Assembly (NCBI GenBank): GCA_001657325.1
Contig: LWRO01000011.1
Coordinates: 1 to 64,000 of the forward strand
Reading direction: 5' to 3'
From: Geitlerinema sp. BBD 1991-9
Lineage (GTDB): Bacteria; Cyanobacteriota; Cyanobacteriia; Cyanobacteriales; Geitlerinemataceae
Length of the DNA stretch: 64,000 nucleotides
Shown here in pieces: positions 1 through 8,471 of this stretch. Under the pieces are notes generated by a model, which did not search any database, was not told where the DNA came from, and saw nothing but the letters and a program-made list of their open reading frames with translations. Positions within the stretch are counted from its first letter, which is position 1; the number at the start of each line of letters is the position of its first letter. The position numbers and the translations under genes were made by a program.

Positions 1-70
1 GGGTTATTTGTACCCGTCAAATATGTAGTTTTGTTAACCTTGCCTGCCGTCCCTCGGGATTTATCCCGAT

Positions 71-349
71 TTAGGCAGAACGAATCGCACGTAGTGAATG
101 GCCGTGAAGTGTCAGCGTCCGCCACACGATCCCCGAAACACCGTGTTCGATTTGGTAGCGATGCACCGCAGACTTAAAGTCTTGATAGGCTGAAAACTTT
201 TGCATCGCTTCCGGGTTCAGCCATCGATCGATGGCTGTATTGCCGATATACGGTGTCGCTGATAAATTGAGCCGCTGGCCTCTGAGACAAGCTTGGTGTT
301 CCGAGGCGAGAATGTCGATCAGTTCTTCGGTCGTGTAAACGTTCGCCAT
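71..349 (-). CDS. Small conserved-looking hypothetical protein
   Basis: A 92-residue protein with an ATG start. It has no signal peptide or membrane segment. The N-terminal part (TTEELIDILASEHQACLRGQ) looks helical and is followed by a stretch rich in Asn, Tyr and Phe. From memory, similar small proteins of about 90 residues occur in other filamentous cyanobacteria, but I know no function for them. It stands alone; the next gene on the same strand begins about 1.7 kb upstream in its reading direction. Codon use and the CGATCGATGG palindrome inside the gene match the rest of the window, so it is probably native. Confidence 0.6.
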   Translation of the reverse strand: MANVYTTEELIDILASEHQACLRGQRLNLSATPYIGNTAIDRWLNPEAMQKFSAYQDFKSAVHRYQIEHGVSGIVWRTLTLHGHSLRAIRSA

Positions 350-747
350 GCCCCGATGTCTCGATCGTGCTTTATCTCATTATTCAATTTTGCACCTTTT
401 TCTGCAATGGTGTTCGGTTGACATTGTCATCACCGCATCGATAACCTGCTGACTGCGATCGAATCAATTTGAATCTAGAAAGTTTGAGAATATAAAGCAA
501 GATGGACGAGCCAAAATTATTGTACGGTAACGATCTAAAGATGGCGCGATCGCGATTCGAGTCAGTTCGATTTTCTAACCTTTACTGCTTGGCAAAGTAG
601 TGCTTTCAATAACATTTTTTGGAAAAGCTTTGAAAAACTTTTGAAAAACTTTCAGACGCGATCGATTATGAGATGGAACGATCGATCGGGGACGATCGTA
701 GAGTTCCGGACAATAAAATCTTAAATCGTTACCCGATGAGAACCCGA
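350..747. other. Gene-poor intergenic stretch
   Basis: No convincing coding frame. The stretch is AT-rich around 370-500. At 600-655 there are short direct repeats of the type TTGAAAAACTTT. Several CGATCGATC palindromes follow. It lies upstream of the small hypothetical gene and downstream of the nuclease-like gene, so it should contain the former's promoter, but I cannot point to clear -35/-10 boxes. Confidence 0.4.
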
Positions 748-2085
748 TTAAAACCCGATCGACCAACCTTGTTTCGAGGCCTGCTGACGGCTGTACGTTA
801 CCGAATGAATTTCCTGGCCGAGACAGTCTACCAATGCAATCGAACCGCCTCGATTTGCCAACTGCGCCGTTCTCGCTGCCAAAACGACCTGCGCTGTCTC
901 ACCACCGGGAATCGTCAAATTCTCGATGGTATGCTGGCGATCGAGACTGTCGCGAATTCCCCAACCCGACAAATCCACCGCATCCGGCGACAAATTCAAC
1001 AACGTCACCGTCTCAGAACCCACATCGTTCCCCATCGGGTTGACCTTCGCCGCCACGATTTTGACGCTCCCCGGAACCACCGCACTCGGCAGCCAAATCT
1101 CCGCTGAAGACGGTTTCGACACGACCTCTGGTTCAGCTTCCGTCCAATAAAATCGCGTCAACACCGGAAGATGGTCGCTAACCTTCGATCGCAGCTGTTC
1201 CCGCAACGAATCAGACACCCCTTGCTCTAACAACAGATTCCAACTCACCACGGTCGATCGATCTTGCAATTGCTCCACCCCCTCCACCTGAGAGGTGACA
1301 ACGATAAAATCCAACCGAGAACCCGGCTTTCCTTGAAATAGGTGACTTCCCTCGCTGTCGTGGTTCCAGTTGGCGAACCGAAGCTGTCCGTCTGTTTCCA
1401 AATTTCGCAACGCTTCCCACTCCGGTTGAAACGGCGAAGCGTTCCAATCTCCCGCAATAATAACGTCCTCGTCCACTGTCCCGTTCTGCAACCACTCCGT
1501 CAAATACTGCGCCGCCGCCATTCGCTGTTCCTCGCTGCGATGACCTCGGCGAGAATCCCGCTGTGACTTCAAATGAACGCCAACTAAGTGAAAGTCAAAC
1601 GGCGGTTGCGAACTTCCCGGTGCAGATAACGCGGTAAAGGTCGAATGGAGTGGATAACGGGGAAATACCAACTTTTTCACTCGTCCCACCTGTACCGTCG
1701 GCTCGTCTTCCACGAACAATTCCTCGGGTTCCATGGTGGCACGAACCCACTCGGTATCGTACATAAACGCGATGCGGATATCGCCGCCAGTCAAGCCGTA
1801 AACTGTCTCGTAAAACCCCGCTCCCCGTTGCGTCAAATCCTCGGCAATGACATCGAGAGCGCCTTCGGCCACCTCTTGCAAGACGAAAATATCGGCGTTG
1901 AGTTCTTCAAAAATCTGCCGGATAATACGAATGCGCTCGGGATCTCGATCGTTAAAAAAACGAATGTTCCACGTGATAATATCGAGGTATTCGTCGCTCC
2001 CTTGATACACATCGGGGACGAAATCTTGTAAGGCTTTAGAAATTCGATCGACGGCCACGGTCACGCCTCCAGCAGCGATAAGCAC
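748..2085 (-). CDS. Endonuclease/exonuclease/phosphatase-family protein with C-terminal lamin-tail domain
   Basis: A 445-residue protein. Residues about 35-310 carry the endonuclease/exonuclease/phosphatase (DNase I-like) fold signature: ITWNIRFFN near the start, FVLQEV with the metal-binding Glu, the VHLKSQRDS segment, AGDWNASP (Asp/Asn pair) and KVSDHLPVL (the terminal Ser-Asp-His motif). Residues about 340-440 resemble a lamin-tail domain (VTLLNLSPDAVDLSGWGIRDS), a beta-sandwich often attached to secreted or surface nucleases. The assigned start is GTG. No clear signal peptide is visible, so export is not shown. Family knowledge suggests phosphodiester hydrolysis of nucleic acid or a phosphoester; the substrate is unknown. 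It is followed, after a 160-nt gap, by the upstream methyltransferase gene on the same strand. Confidence 0.8.
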   Translation of the reverse strand: MLIAAGGVTVAVDRISKALQDFVPDVYQGSDEYLDIITWNIRFFNDRDPERIRIIRQIFEELNADIFVLQEVAEGALDVIAEDLTQRGAGFYETVYGLTGGDIRIAFMYDTEWVRATMEPEELFVEDEPTVQVGRVKKLVFPRYPLHSTFTALSAPGSSQPPFDFHLVGVHLKSQRDSRRGHRSEEQRMAAAQYLTEWLQNGTVDEDVIIAGDWNASPFQPEWEALRNLETDGQLRFANWNHDSEGSHLFQGKPGSRLDFIVVTSQVEGVEQLQDRSTVVSWNLLLEQGVSDSLREQLRSKVSDHLPVLTRFYWTEAEPEVVSKPSSAEIWLPSAVVPGSVKIVAAKVNPMGNDVGSETVTLLNLSPDAVDLSGWGIRDSLDRQHTIENLTIPGGETAQVVLAARTAQLANRGGSIALVDCLGQEIHSVTYSRQQASKQGWSIGF

Positions 2086-2249
2086 TCATTTGATTGTTAC
2101 AGGAATTTTCGATCTGTCAAGAGAGCATAGTTTGAGGCGTTTTTTCGATCGATCGACTGATTTGTTTGGAGGTTCGGACGATCGATCGAACGGCAAAGGA
2201 TGGGTTCTAAAACCACAAAACGATCGGTTTCGATTCAACGTATTGTTCC

Positions 2250-2963
2250 CTAAGTCATACCTCCCAAAATTGCAAATCCATAGTATTTCCAAGGCACAGC
2301 GATCGATTGAAATCCGGCCGTTTTCAACATTTCTAAATGTGCTTCTAAGGTAGTCAGCCGATCGGGGCCGGAATGACCTTGAGAGACGCTCGTACCAATC
2401 TTCGATCGAACCGCCTCTAGGGTCGATCCTTGTTTTGCTGCCCAATTTTCCCGAATCGATCGATAGACTCGATCTAAATGTGGCGTTTCGGGAAGGACGG
2501 GATCGACGTTCCAAAAATAGCCACCGGGCTTGAGAATTGAAGCAATCCAGCGAAAAAGTGTAAGTTTCATCTCATCGCTGAGGTGGTGGATGGCGAGAGA
2601 CGAAACACAGGCTTCGACTGGATCGATGGTGGATTCAGATTGCGTTGCCAGATCGCCAAAATCCGCTTCGATCGCTTGCCATCGATCGCTGTACCCGGCC
2701 CGATCGACCTTTTCTCGCGCAACTCCCACCATGCGGGGTGAATAGTCCACGGCCACCACTCGGGTGTCGGGAAAGCGTTCGAGCAGTTTGAGGCTGAGTT
2801 CTCCCGTTCCACAGCCGAGATCGAGAATCGTTTGACAAGTCGGCGGAATGCAGGCCACTACAGTATCGAGCATTTCGTCGTAGCGCGGAAGTAATTGTCG
2901 GATGCCTCGATCGAAATCCGACGGATTCGCAAACACTTCACCGGGATAAATAGAGTTGGTCAC
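2250..2963 (-). CDS. Class I SAM-dependent methyltransferase
   Basis: A 237-residue protein. Motif I (ILDLGCGTGELS, residues about 45-56) binds S-adenosylmethionine. Motif II follows as VVAVDYSPRMV with the acidic residue that contacts the ribose. The segment VSSLAIHHLSDEMK is the usual post-motif region of small-molecule methyltransferases of the UbiE/Tam type, and LKPGGYFWNVDPV is motif III. The substrate cannot be deduced. The start is ATG and the next upstream gene is divergent, so it probably has its own promoter in the AT-rich region 2964-3299. It may be transcribed with the nuclease-like gene downstream. Confidence 0.85.
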   Translation of the reverse strand: MTNSIYPGEVFANPSDFDRGIRQLLPRYDEMLDTVVACIPPTCQTILDLGCGTGELSLKLLERFPDTRVVAVDYSPRMVGVAREKVDRAGYSDRWQAIEADFGDLATQSESTIDPVEACVSSLAIHHLSDEMKLTLFRWIASILKPGGYFWNVDPVLPETPHLDRVYRSIRENWAAKQGSTLEAVRSKIGTSVSQGHSGPDRLTTLEAHLEMLKTAGFQSIAVPWKYYGFAILGGMT

Positions 2964-3299
2964 AGTTAAGTCAGGCTGACACTACGTTGCTGTATTTTAG
3001 GCGGTTTAGCTAACAAAGATCGATCGGCTCAGTTCTCAAAGCCCAAGCACCCCTATATACTTATCAAAGTTGTTATGTATTCATAAAATTTCCACCACTA
3101 TAACAAGCTGACATTCGTAAATTTACTGAATATAACGTGTTGCTATCACGGATGACGAATATAAGTTTATTGATTTAAACTAGTTAGTGATAAAAACTAG
3201 CTTGCCATTGACTTTATTGCATTTTTTGCCTCTACCATAAAACCCGCATATCTAGAGTGGCTTTATGTCATTTTAATCCCAGTTTAATGGTTAATTTTT
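2964..3299. other. Divergent promoter region, AT-rich
   Basis: This separates the divergent methyltransferase and PhnD-like genes. It is markedly AT-rich and contains short palindromes such as AACTAGTT near 3179. It should contain both promoters, but no -35/-10 pair is clear enough to mark and I see no coding frame. Confidence 0.4.
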
Positions 3300-4193
3300 A
3301 TGAAGCGACGAAACCTTTTGTCCTATACTCTCCTTTTTCTTGCTGGATGTGTAGCCGTTCGAGACGGATCGGGAAGAGAACGCACTTCCTCAATAACTGG
3401 AAAGCCAGAGGTTTTGAAGTTTGCAGTGACTGATGTGACGGGATTAGAGCAATTACAGCAAGATTACGGAACTTTTCGGGAAGCACTGGCAGAAGTTCTT
3501 GAAATCGAGGTCGAATTGTTTCCCGTCGAGAGTTTTGTCGCCGCTGCACCGGCCATGTTGTCGAATCAGTTAGATATCGCCTTTGCCGGGCCGTCAGAGT
3601 ATCTCTTACTGAATGCCAGAGCAAGAGCTGTTCCCATCGTTGCTGTGACCCGACCGACTTATTATCCTGTTGTTGTTGTTCGTCGCAACAGCGATATTAA
3701 ATCGCTCACAGATCTAAAAGGTAAAAATGTTGCCATGCAAAACCCTGGTGCAACAGCTGGACATATCTATGCGTCTAAATTTTTCCTCGATATAGGTTTA
3801 GATCCGAGATCTGACATTCGCGTTAAAATGCTTAAAAATGAGGGTCTCAATGCACTACTGAACGGTGATGTAGATGCTTGGATGACATCGACTAATACTT
3901 ATTCCCGTTGGGTTCGAGAGGCGGGATTATCAGAAGACGACGTGCCAATTCTCATGAAGGGAGAATCCCTACCTAACGATCTATTTGTTGCAAATGTCAA
4001 TCTCGATCCAGAATTTATCGAAGAAATGCGGGAGCGAATGCTCGAACACCAGAAACAACTTTTACAAGCTTTGTTGGCTTCTCCTGTCAATGATAAATAT
4101 AGTGATTCCGAATTCGCTAGCGTCAGCGATTCAGACTACGACGAACTCCGCGAGCTTTATAAGGCTCTTGGACAAGAAGCCTTAATTCAATAG
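3300..4193 (+). CDS. PhnD-like periplasmic substrate-binding lipoprotein
   Basis: A 297-residue protein. The N-terminus MKRRNLLSYTLLFLAGC is a lipoprotein signal with the lipobox Cys at residue 17. The rest has the phosphate/phosphite/phosphonate-binding (PhnD) layout: an early beta-strand (KFAVTDVTG), a middle segment LDIAFAGPSEYLLL that lines the ligand pocket, SLTDLKGKNVAMQNPGATAGH at the hinge, and GDVDAWMTS. No ABC permease or ATPase follows. The next gene on the same strand, about 200 nt on, is a membrane histidine kinase. Stand-alone PhnD proteins beside kinases often serve as the ligand-sensing partner rather than in uptake, and I favour that here (inference). Phosphonate or phosphate specificity is not shown. 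Confidence 0.8.
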   Translation: MKRRNLLSYTLLFLAGCVAVRDGSGRERTSSITGKPEVLKFAVTDVTGLEQLQQDYGTFREALAEVLEIEVELFPVESFVAAAPAMLSNQLDIAFAGPSEYLLLNARARAVPIVAVTRPTYYPVVVVRRNSDIKSLTDLKGKNVAMQNPGATAGHIYASKFFLDIGLDPRSDIRVKMLKNEGLNALLNGDVDAWMTSTNTYSRWVREAGLSEDDVPILMKGESLPNDLFVANVNLDPEFIEEMRERMLEHQKQLLQALLASPVNDKYSDSEFASVSDSDYDELRELYKALGQEALIQ

Positions 4194-4270
4194 CGATAAA
4201 ATTTCACGATCGATCGAGTGGAATACTACTGGCACTTCTAAGGCTAACAATTTGCCGACCTGTTAAGCTG

Positions 4271-4370
4271 TTATAGCGTTTCCCTGACCCGTGAAGTACA
4301 CATAGCCCTTGTTATACAAGGAGTTAAGTCATGAAGTCGTACCTCATCAGACTGAGAAACGTTGTAGTAT
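4271..4370. repeat. Fold-back (MITE-like) repeat between phnD-like and kinase genes
   Basis: Two imperfect inverted arms about 29 and 32 nt long lie at 4271-4299 and 4339-4370, sharing cores CGTTTC and its complement and both ending in GTAC at the inner side. A smaller hairpin (CCTTGTTATACAAGG) sits between them. Possible flanking direct repeats ACCTGT lie just outside (near 4259 and 4383). The layout is that of a non-autonomous cyanobacterial insertion remnant. There is no transposase. It may affect transcription between the sensor pair. Confidence 0.45.
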
Positions 4371-4400
4371 AGTGAGGGAATCACCTGTCAATCGGAAATC

Positions 4401-6308
4401 ATGAACGTTCCAAAATGGAAATGGATTCAAAATTTACAATTTTGGGAGCAAAGATTGCTCGATCGACTGAGTGTTAGCCAAAAACTCGGTTATGGGTATG
4501 CCCTAGCAATCAGTATTGCAATTTTAGGAACAACGGTAGGATTACTCGTTGGCAACTATTACGAACGGAAAGCAGAAATTACTTTTGACTTGAGTGACGA
4601 GCGACGACATCACATTGAAGATCTCCAAGAAAATATACTGAGGTTACAACTTCATCCCGTCGAGTTGCTTTCAGTATTAGAAAATCCGATGTGGTTTCAC
4701 TACGAAGTGAGTCAATTTCAAAGTAATATTAGTGAAACCCAAACTTGTCTGTCGGAACTTGAAATTTTTGTCGAACAAAATACCAAATTGTTTCCTGATG
4801 ACGCGATAGACTTAAAAGTACTTTTACAAAATTGCAACCGAGACATTGAAGCTTACGTACAGTGGATGGAGGCACTCCAGAGTAATGTCGCGCCAGATCG
4901 TGTAGATGCTAAGCCTTATCAAGTCGCTCAGACAGAATTTTTAAAAACACTGACTGGAGAAGAAGCGGTTCAGTTGCGTGTTCGTTTCGAGCGGCTCTCG
5001 GAACAACTGACGCGCCTCGACCAGTGGTCTCAACGGAACATGGAGCAAGCCAAAATACAGCGAGATCGAGCGGTAAATTTGAGAGTTGGAGCGATCGCGT
5101 TGAGTATGCTGCTTTCCGCCACGATCGCGGCCTTACTCGCGACACGCACCAGTCGAGCCATTGCCGATCCCGTTCTCAGCGTAACAAAAATAGCACGACA
5201 GGTGACTGAAGACGCGAATTTTACACTCCAAGCTCCCGTAACCACTCGAGACGAAATTGGTTCGTTAGCGAAATCACTCAATCAGCTGATTCAATGGGTA
5301 GAAGAATATACAGATAAGCTCGAGGCTGCACGAAATAATTTAGAACATCGAGTTGCAGAACGAACCCAAGAACTTGAAAATACGCTACATGAACTCAAAC
5401 AAACGCAAATGCAGCTCGTTCAAAATGAGAAAATGTCGAGCTTGGGGCAAATGGTGGCGGGAGTCGCTCATGAAATCAACAACCCTGTCAACTTTATTTA
5501 CGGCAATTTAACTCACGCCGATGAGTACACAAACGATTTATTAGAACTGCTTTCATTATATCAAAAATACTATCCCAATCCAAATTTTGAAATCCAAGAC
5601 AAAATTGAAGAAGTCGATCTCGATTTTTTGAAAAACGATCTCGTCAAACTTCACCAATCTATGAGAGTTGGAGCTGAACGTATTAAAGAAATCGTGAAAT
5701 CTTTGCGTGTATTCTCGCGTCTCGACGAGTCAGATCTCAAAAATGTTGATATTCACGATGGGATTGATAGCACACTGACGATTCTCTTCAATCATCTGAA
5801 AGCAAAAAAGCATCGCCCGGAAATCCAAGTCATCAAACAATACGGACAACTGCCGCCCATAGAATGCTATGCGGGGCAGCTCAATCAAGTTTTTATGAAT
5901 ATTTTGAGTAATGCGATCGATGCTTTAGAAGAAAAATTCGATCGATCTCATGCGAATGGCTTTAAGGATCGCTCTCAAAATAACGAGCTTGTGTCTTTAC
6001 AAATCCAGATTCATACTCGTGTTATTGAAGATAATTCAATCGAAATCTGCATTTCAGACAATGCTTGTGGAATTCCAGAACACGTTAAAAAACATTTGTT
6101 CGATCCATTTTTTACGACCAAACCCATTGGAAAAGGAACCGGTTTAGGGCTATCTATTTCTCATCAAGTTATCACCCAAAAACATGATGGAAAACTTGAA
6201 TGTATTTCAAGTGTTGGCAAAGGAACAAAGTTCATTATTCAAATTCCATGTCAATATCATGATATCGATCGATCCAATAAATCGGATCTACGGACAGTTT
6301 CGGTTTAA
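4401..6308 (+). CDS. Membrane histidine kinase with HAMP domain
   Basis: A 635-residue protein. There are two membrane segments at about residues 28-50 and 226-246, flanking a roughly 175-residue predicted periplasmic helical sensor region. A HAMP domain (about 246-300) is followed by a coiled coil (about 300-350). The HisKA phospho-acceptor is His357 within VAGVAHEINNPVNF, then the catalytic ATPase domain with N box (MNILSNAIDAL), G1 (ISDNACGIPEH) and G2 (GKGTGLGLSIS). It is a complete kinase with no receiver of its own; no cognate regulator adjoins it. The PhnD-like lipoprotein gene lies upstream on the same strand, which suggests the periplasmic domain reads that binding protein (inference). 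Confidence 0.9.
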   Translation: MNVPKWKWIQNLQFWEQRLLDRLSVSQKLGYGYALAISIAILGTTVGLLVGNYYERKAEITFDLSDERRHHIEDLQENILRLQLHPVELLSVLENPMWFHYEVSQFQSNISETQTCLSELEIFVEQNTKLFPDDAIDLKVLLQNCNRDIEAYVQWMEALQSNVAPDRVDAKPYQVAQTEFLKTLTGEEAVQLRVRFERLSEQLTRLDQWSQRNMEQAKIQRDRAVNLRVGAIALSMLLSATIAALLATRTSRAIADPVLSVTKIARQVTEDANFTLQAPVTTRDEIGSLAKSLNQLIQWVEEYTDKLEAARNNLEHRVAERTQELENTLHELKQTQMQLVQNEKMSSLGQMVAGVAHEINNPVNFIYGNLTHADEYTNDLLELLSLYQKYYPNPNFEIQDKIEEVDLDFLKNDLVKLHQSMRVGAERIKEIVKSLRVFSRLDESDLKNVDIHDGIDSTLTILFNHLKAKKHRPEIQVIKQYGQLPPIECYAGQLNQVFMNILSNAIDALEEKFDRSHANGFKDRSQNNELVSLQIQIHTRVIEDNSIEICISDNACGIPEHVKKHLFDPFFTTKPIGKGTGLGLSISHQVITQKHDGKLECISSVGKGTKFIIQIPCQYHDIDRSNKSDLRTVSV

Positions 6309-6520
6309 TAAAAATTCGAGATTTCAAAATTATTGAAAGCTCGATCTCACAATGTGGTGTCAAGCAATTTTAATTTTCTGATATTATAGTAAAGTACTAA
6401 AATCTCGTTGCTTTTATCGTCGTCTTCAAGACAGACGACAGGATCGAATAGAATGCCAAGCAAACAGTAGCTATTGCAATTTTCCAGCATAGACTGTTTC
6501 TAGCTTGAATCAATCGCTTT

Positions 6521-7120
6521 ATGAAACTTCATCCCATTACAGCTCAAAGTTTTGCCATTATCGATCGAGAAATTGGATCGCATTCGTTTTCAAAGTCGGA
6601 ATACGAAATTATTCGTCGTGCGATTCACAGCACAGCAGATTTCGAGTTGCAAAATTTATTTGAATTTAGCGAAACTGCGATCGATTCCGGGATCGAGGCG
6701 ATTCGTCGCAATCGATCGATCGTTGTGGACGTGCGAATGGTCAAAATGGGAATTTCTAGCACGTTGGAACGAGCGAAAAAATCAGAGGCGCTTTGTGCGT
6801 TAGACTATTTAGGTGAAGGCAAAACTCGCACTGCGGCGGGAATACGAACTCTCGCACGACAGTATCCTTACGGAATTTTTGTCATTGGTAACGCACCGAC
6901 AGCGTTGTTAGCACTTGTAGACGAAATTCACGCCGGAAATGCTCGCCCTGCGTTAGCGATCGGGGTTCCCGTTGGATTCGTCGCGGTGGAAGAATCGAAG
7001 CAAGCCTTAGCTGAAACTGAAGTTCCGAAAATTATCGTTCGAGGACGAAAAGGCGGTTCTCCAGTCGCCGCATCGATCGTAAATGCTTTAGTTCATTTAG
7101 CAGACGAATCGAGTCTTTAA
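6521..7120 (+). CDS. cobH: Precorrin-8X methylmutase
   Basis: A 199-residue protein close to the usual length of the CobH/CbiC family. This enzyme moves the C-11 methyl group of precorrin-8X to C-12, giving hydrogenobyrinate (or the cobalt equivalent) in cobalamin synthesis; it is cytoplasmic. Diagnostic stretches are RRAIHSTADFE with the conserved His near the start, FVIGNAPTALLALVDEI, and the C-terminal RGRKGGSPVAASIVNAL. Other cobalamin genes are not nearby. No cobalamin riboswitch is evident in the 212 nt upstream, although a short hairpin (GTCGTCT...AGACGAC near 6418-6440) is present. Confidence 0.9.
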   Translation: MKLHPITAQSFAIIDREIGSHSFSKSEYEIIRRAIHSTADFELQNLFEFSETAIDSGIEAIRRNRSIVVDVRMVKMGISSTLERAKKSEALCALDYLGEGKTRTAAGIRTLARQYPYGIFVIGNAPTALLALVDEIHAGNARPALAIGVPVGFVAVEESKQALAETEVPKIIVRGRKGGSPVAASIVNALVHLADESSL

Positions 7121-7157
7121 CAAGACGAGTCTTTATCCCTCAAAACTCTTCTCCCAT

Positions 7158-7188
7158 TGGTGACTGTTAACTGGTGACTGGTGACTGA
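7158..7188. repeat. Short heptameric repeat (CTGGTGA type)
   Basis: Three to four imperfect copies of CTGGTGA lie between the convergent ends of cobH and the O-antigen-ligase-like gene. The complementary form TCACCAG is repeated at 10287-10313. This matches the short tandemly repeated repetitive (STRR) class known in cyanobacteria. Confidence 0.6.
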
Positions 7189-8393
7189 CGATCGACTCCT
7201 TCAATTGCTGCTAGTAAAAGCCAACCTAAAATGTTAATCCGCGAATCGAACAGCGTGACATCGAATAGATGAAATAAAACGATCGATCCAAACGCCACCA
7301 TCACGGTAAATAACATCAATCGATCGATCGATCCTAACGGTCGCAACACCTGTACGCCGCGAAAGAACACCCAAGCCACGATGCCACATAATACCAACGT
7401 CGTCAAAAAACCTGTTTCTGCAACCAGCATCAACAGCAAATTGTGCGGATGTCCCAGCCACAATCCCATTTGAGACTCATATAAAGCGGTAAAATTTCGC
7501 AAGCCCCACCCCGTAAACGGTCGATCGATCCCTAAGTTCCAAGCAAACGTCCACTGCGTCACCCGCATCATTTCGATCGGTCGATCGGGGTGCAGTTCGT
7601 CGGATAACCTCGCCCAGAAATAGGCGGGAACGATACGCCGTAGGGGACTGCGAAACGGTTCCGGGGCGAACGCCGCCGCCAGTACGATCGTTGCGACAGA
7701 AGCTATCGCCGCCACCAACCACCGCCATCCTAAATAAACGGCATAAGCAACACAACACGCAAACGCAACACCCCAAGCATTGCGAGAATTGGTGAGTAAC
7801 AAGACGATCGAATTCCCCAAACAAATCCCACTCCACAGCAGAAATCGCTTCAGTCGTTGGGTTTGAAACGCCTCGATCGAAAGTCCCAATCCCAACGCCC
7901 AGATAATCGAAGCGTAGTTCGCCAACACGTTCGCGTACTCGAACACCGACGACATTCGATCGGGGGGGGCGCCGCCTTTTTCCAACGGCCAAAATAAGAG
8001 AATACCCCAGTCGATCGGCCCGTTCCACCCCAGAAACATCTGTCCCAATCCCACGACGACGACGGGAATGGAGGATAAAACCACAGCTTCCGAAAGTTGT
8101 CGCAACTGAAACGGGTGACGAACGATCGAACTCACCGCGATAAAGACGACGAGAAACGGTAAAAAATTAAACAGTCCGAGGAACGCCGAGGATCGATCGA
8201 TCGCCGCAAACGAAGACAGCACTAACAACCCAGCAAACACGCCCAAACTCCAAACCAGCGGGCGTTTCAGCAGTTCTCGCCACTCTCGCCACCACACCCA
8301 CACCGTCACGCCGACGATCGCCAATCCCCCCAAAAACGGACTGACGGGAAACGCCAACACGCCACCTCGAATTCCAGTCTCTTTCCAGTTCAA
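7167..8393 (-). CDS. O-antigen ligase/polymerase-like membrane protein (Wzy_C type)
   Basis: A 408-residue protein with about ten hydrophobic segments. The large loop between later membrane segments holds the family hallmark: LLLTNSRNAWGVAFAC (Arg in a conserved NSR segment), then RVTQWTFAWNLGIDRPFTGWGLRNFTALYE and GHPHNLLLMLVAETGF, whose HxHN motif is typical of O-antigen ligases and polymerases. These enzymes act at the cytoplasmic membrane on lipid-linked glycans. In cyanobacteria such lone members are often called bicarbonate-transporter-like or O-antigen-ligase-like, and the substrate is unclear. The gene is divergent from glcE with a 78-nt gap, and its 3' end runs towards cobH with a heptameric repeat at the junction. 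Confidence 0.8.
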   Translation of the reverse strand: MNWKETGIRGGVLAFPVSPFLGGLAIVGVTVWVWWREWRELLKRPLVWSLGVFAGLLVLSSFAAIDRSSAFLGLFNFLPFLVVFIAVSSIVRHPFQLRQLSEAVVLSSIPVVVVGLGQMFLGWNGPIDWGILLFWPLEKGGAPPDRMSSVFEYANVLANYASIIWALGLGLSIEAFQTQRLKRFLLWSGICLGNSIVLLLTNSRNAWGVAFACCVAYAVYLGWRWLVAAIASVATIVLAAAFAPEPFRSPLRRIVPAYFWARLSDELHPDRPIEMMRVTQWTFAWNLGIDRPFTGWGLRNFTALYESQMGLWLGHPHNLLLMLVAETGFLTTLVLCGIVAWVFFRGVQVLRPLGSIDRLMLFTVMVAFGSIVLFHLFDVTLFDSRINILGWLLLAAIEGVDRQSPVTS

Positions 8394-8471
8394 TGACTCA
8401 CCCCTCTTACAGCAATCGACCGTCCCTCTGTACCATAGTGGGTATTCGACAAATTTACACAGCGGCAGGGA

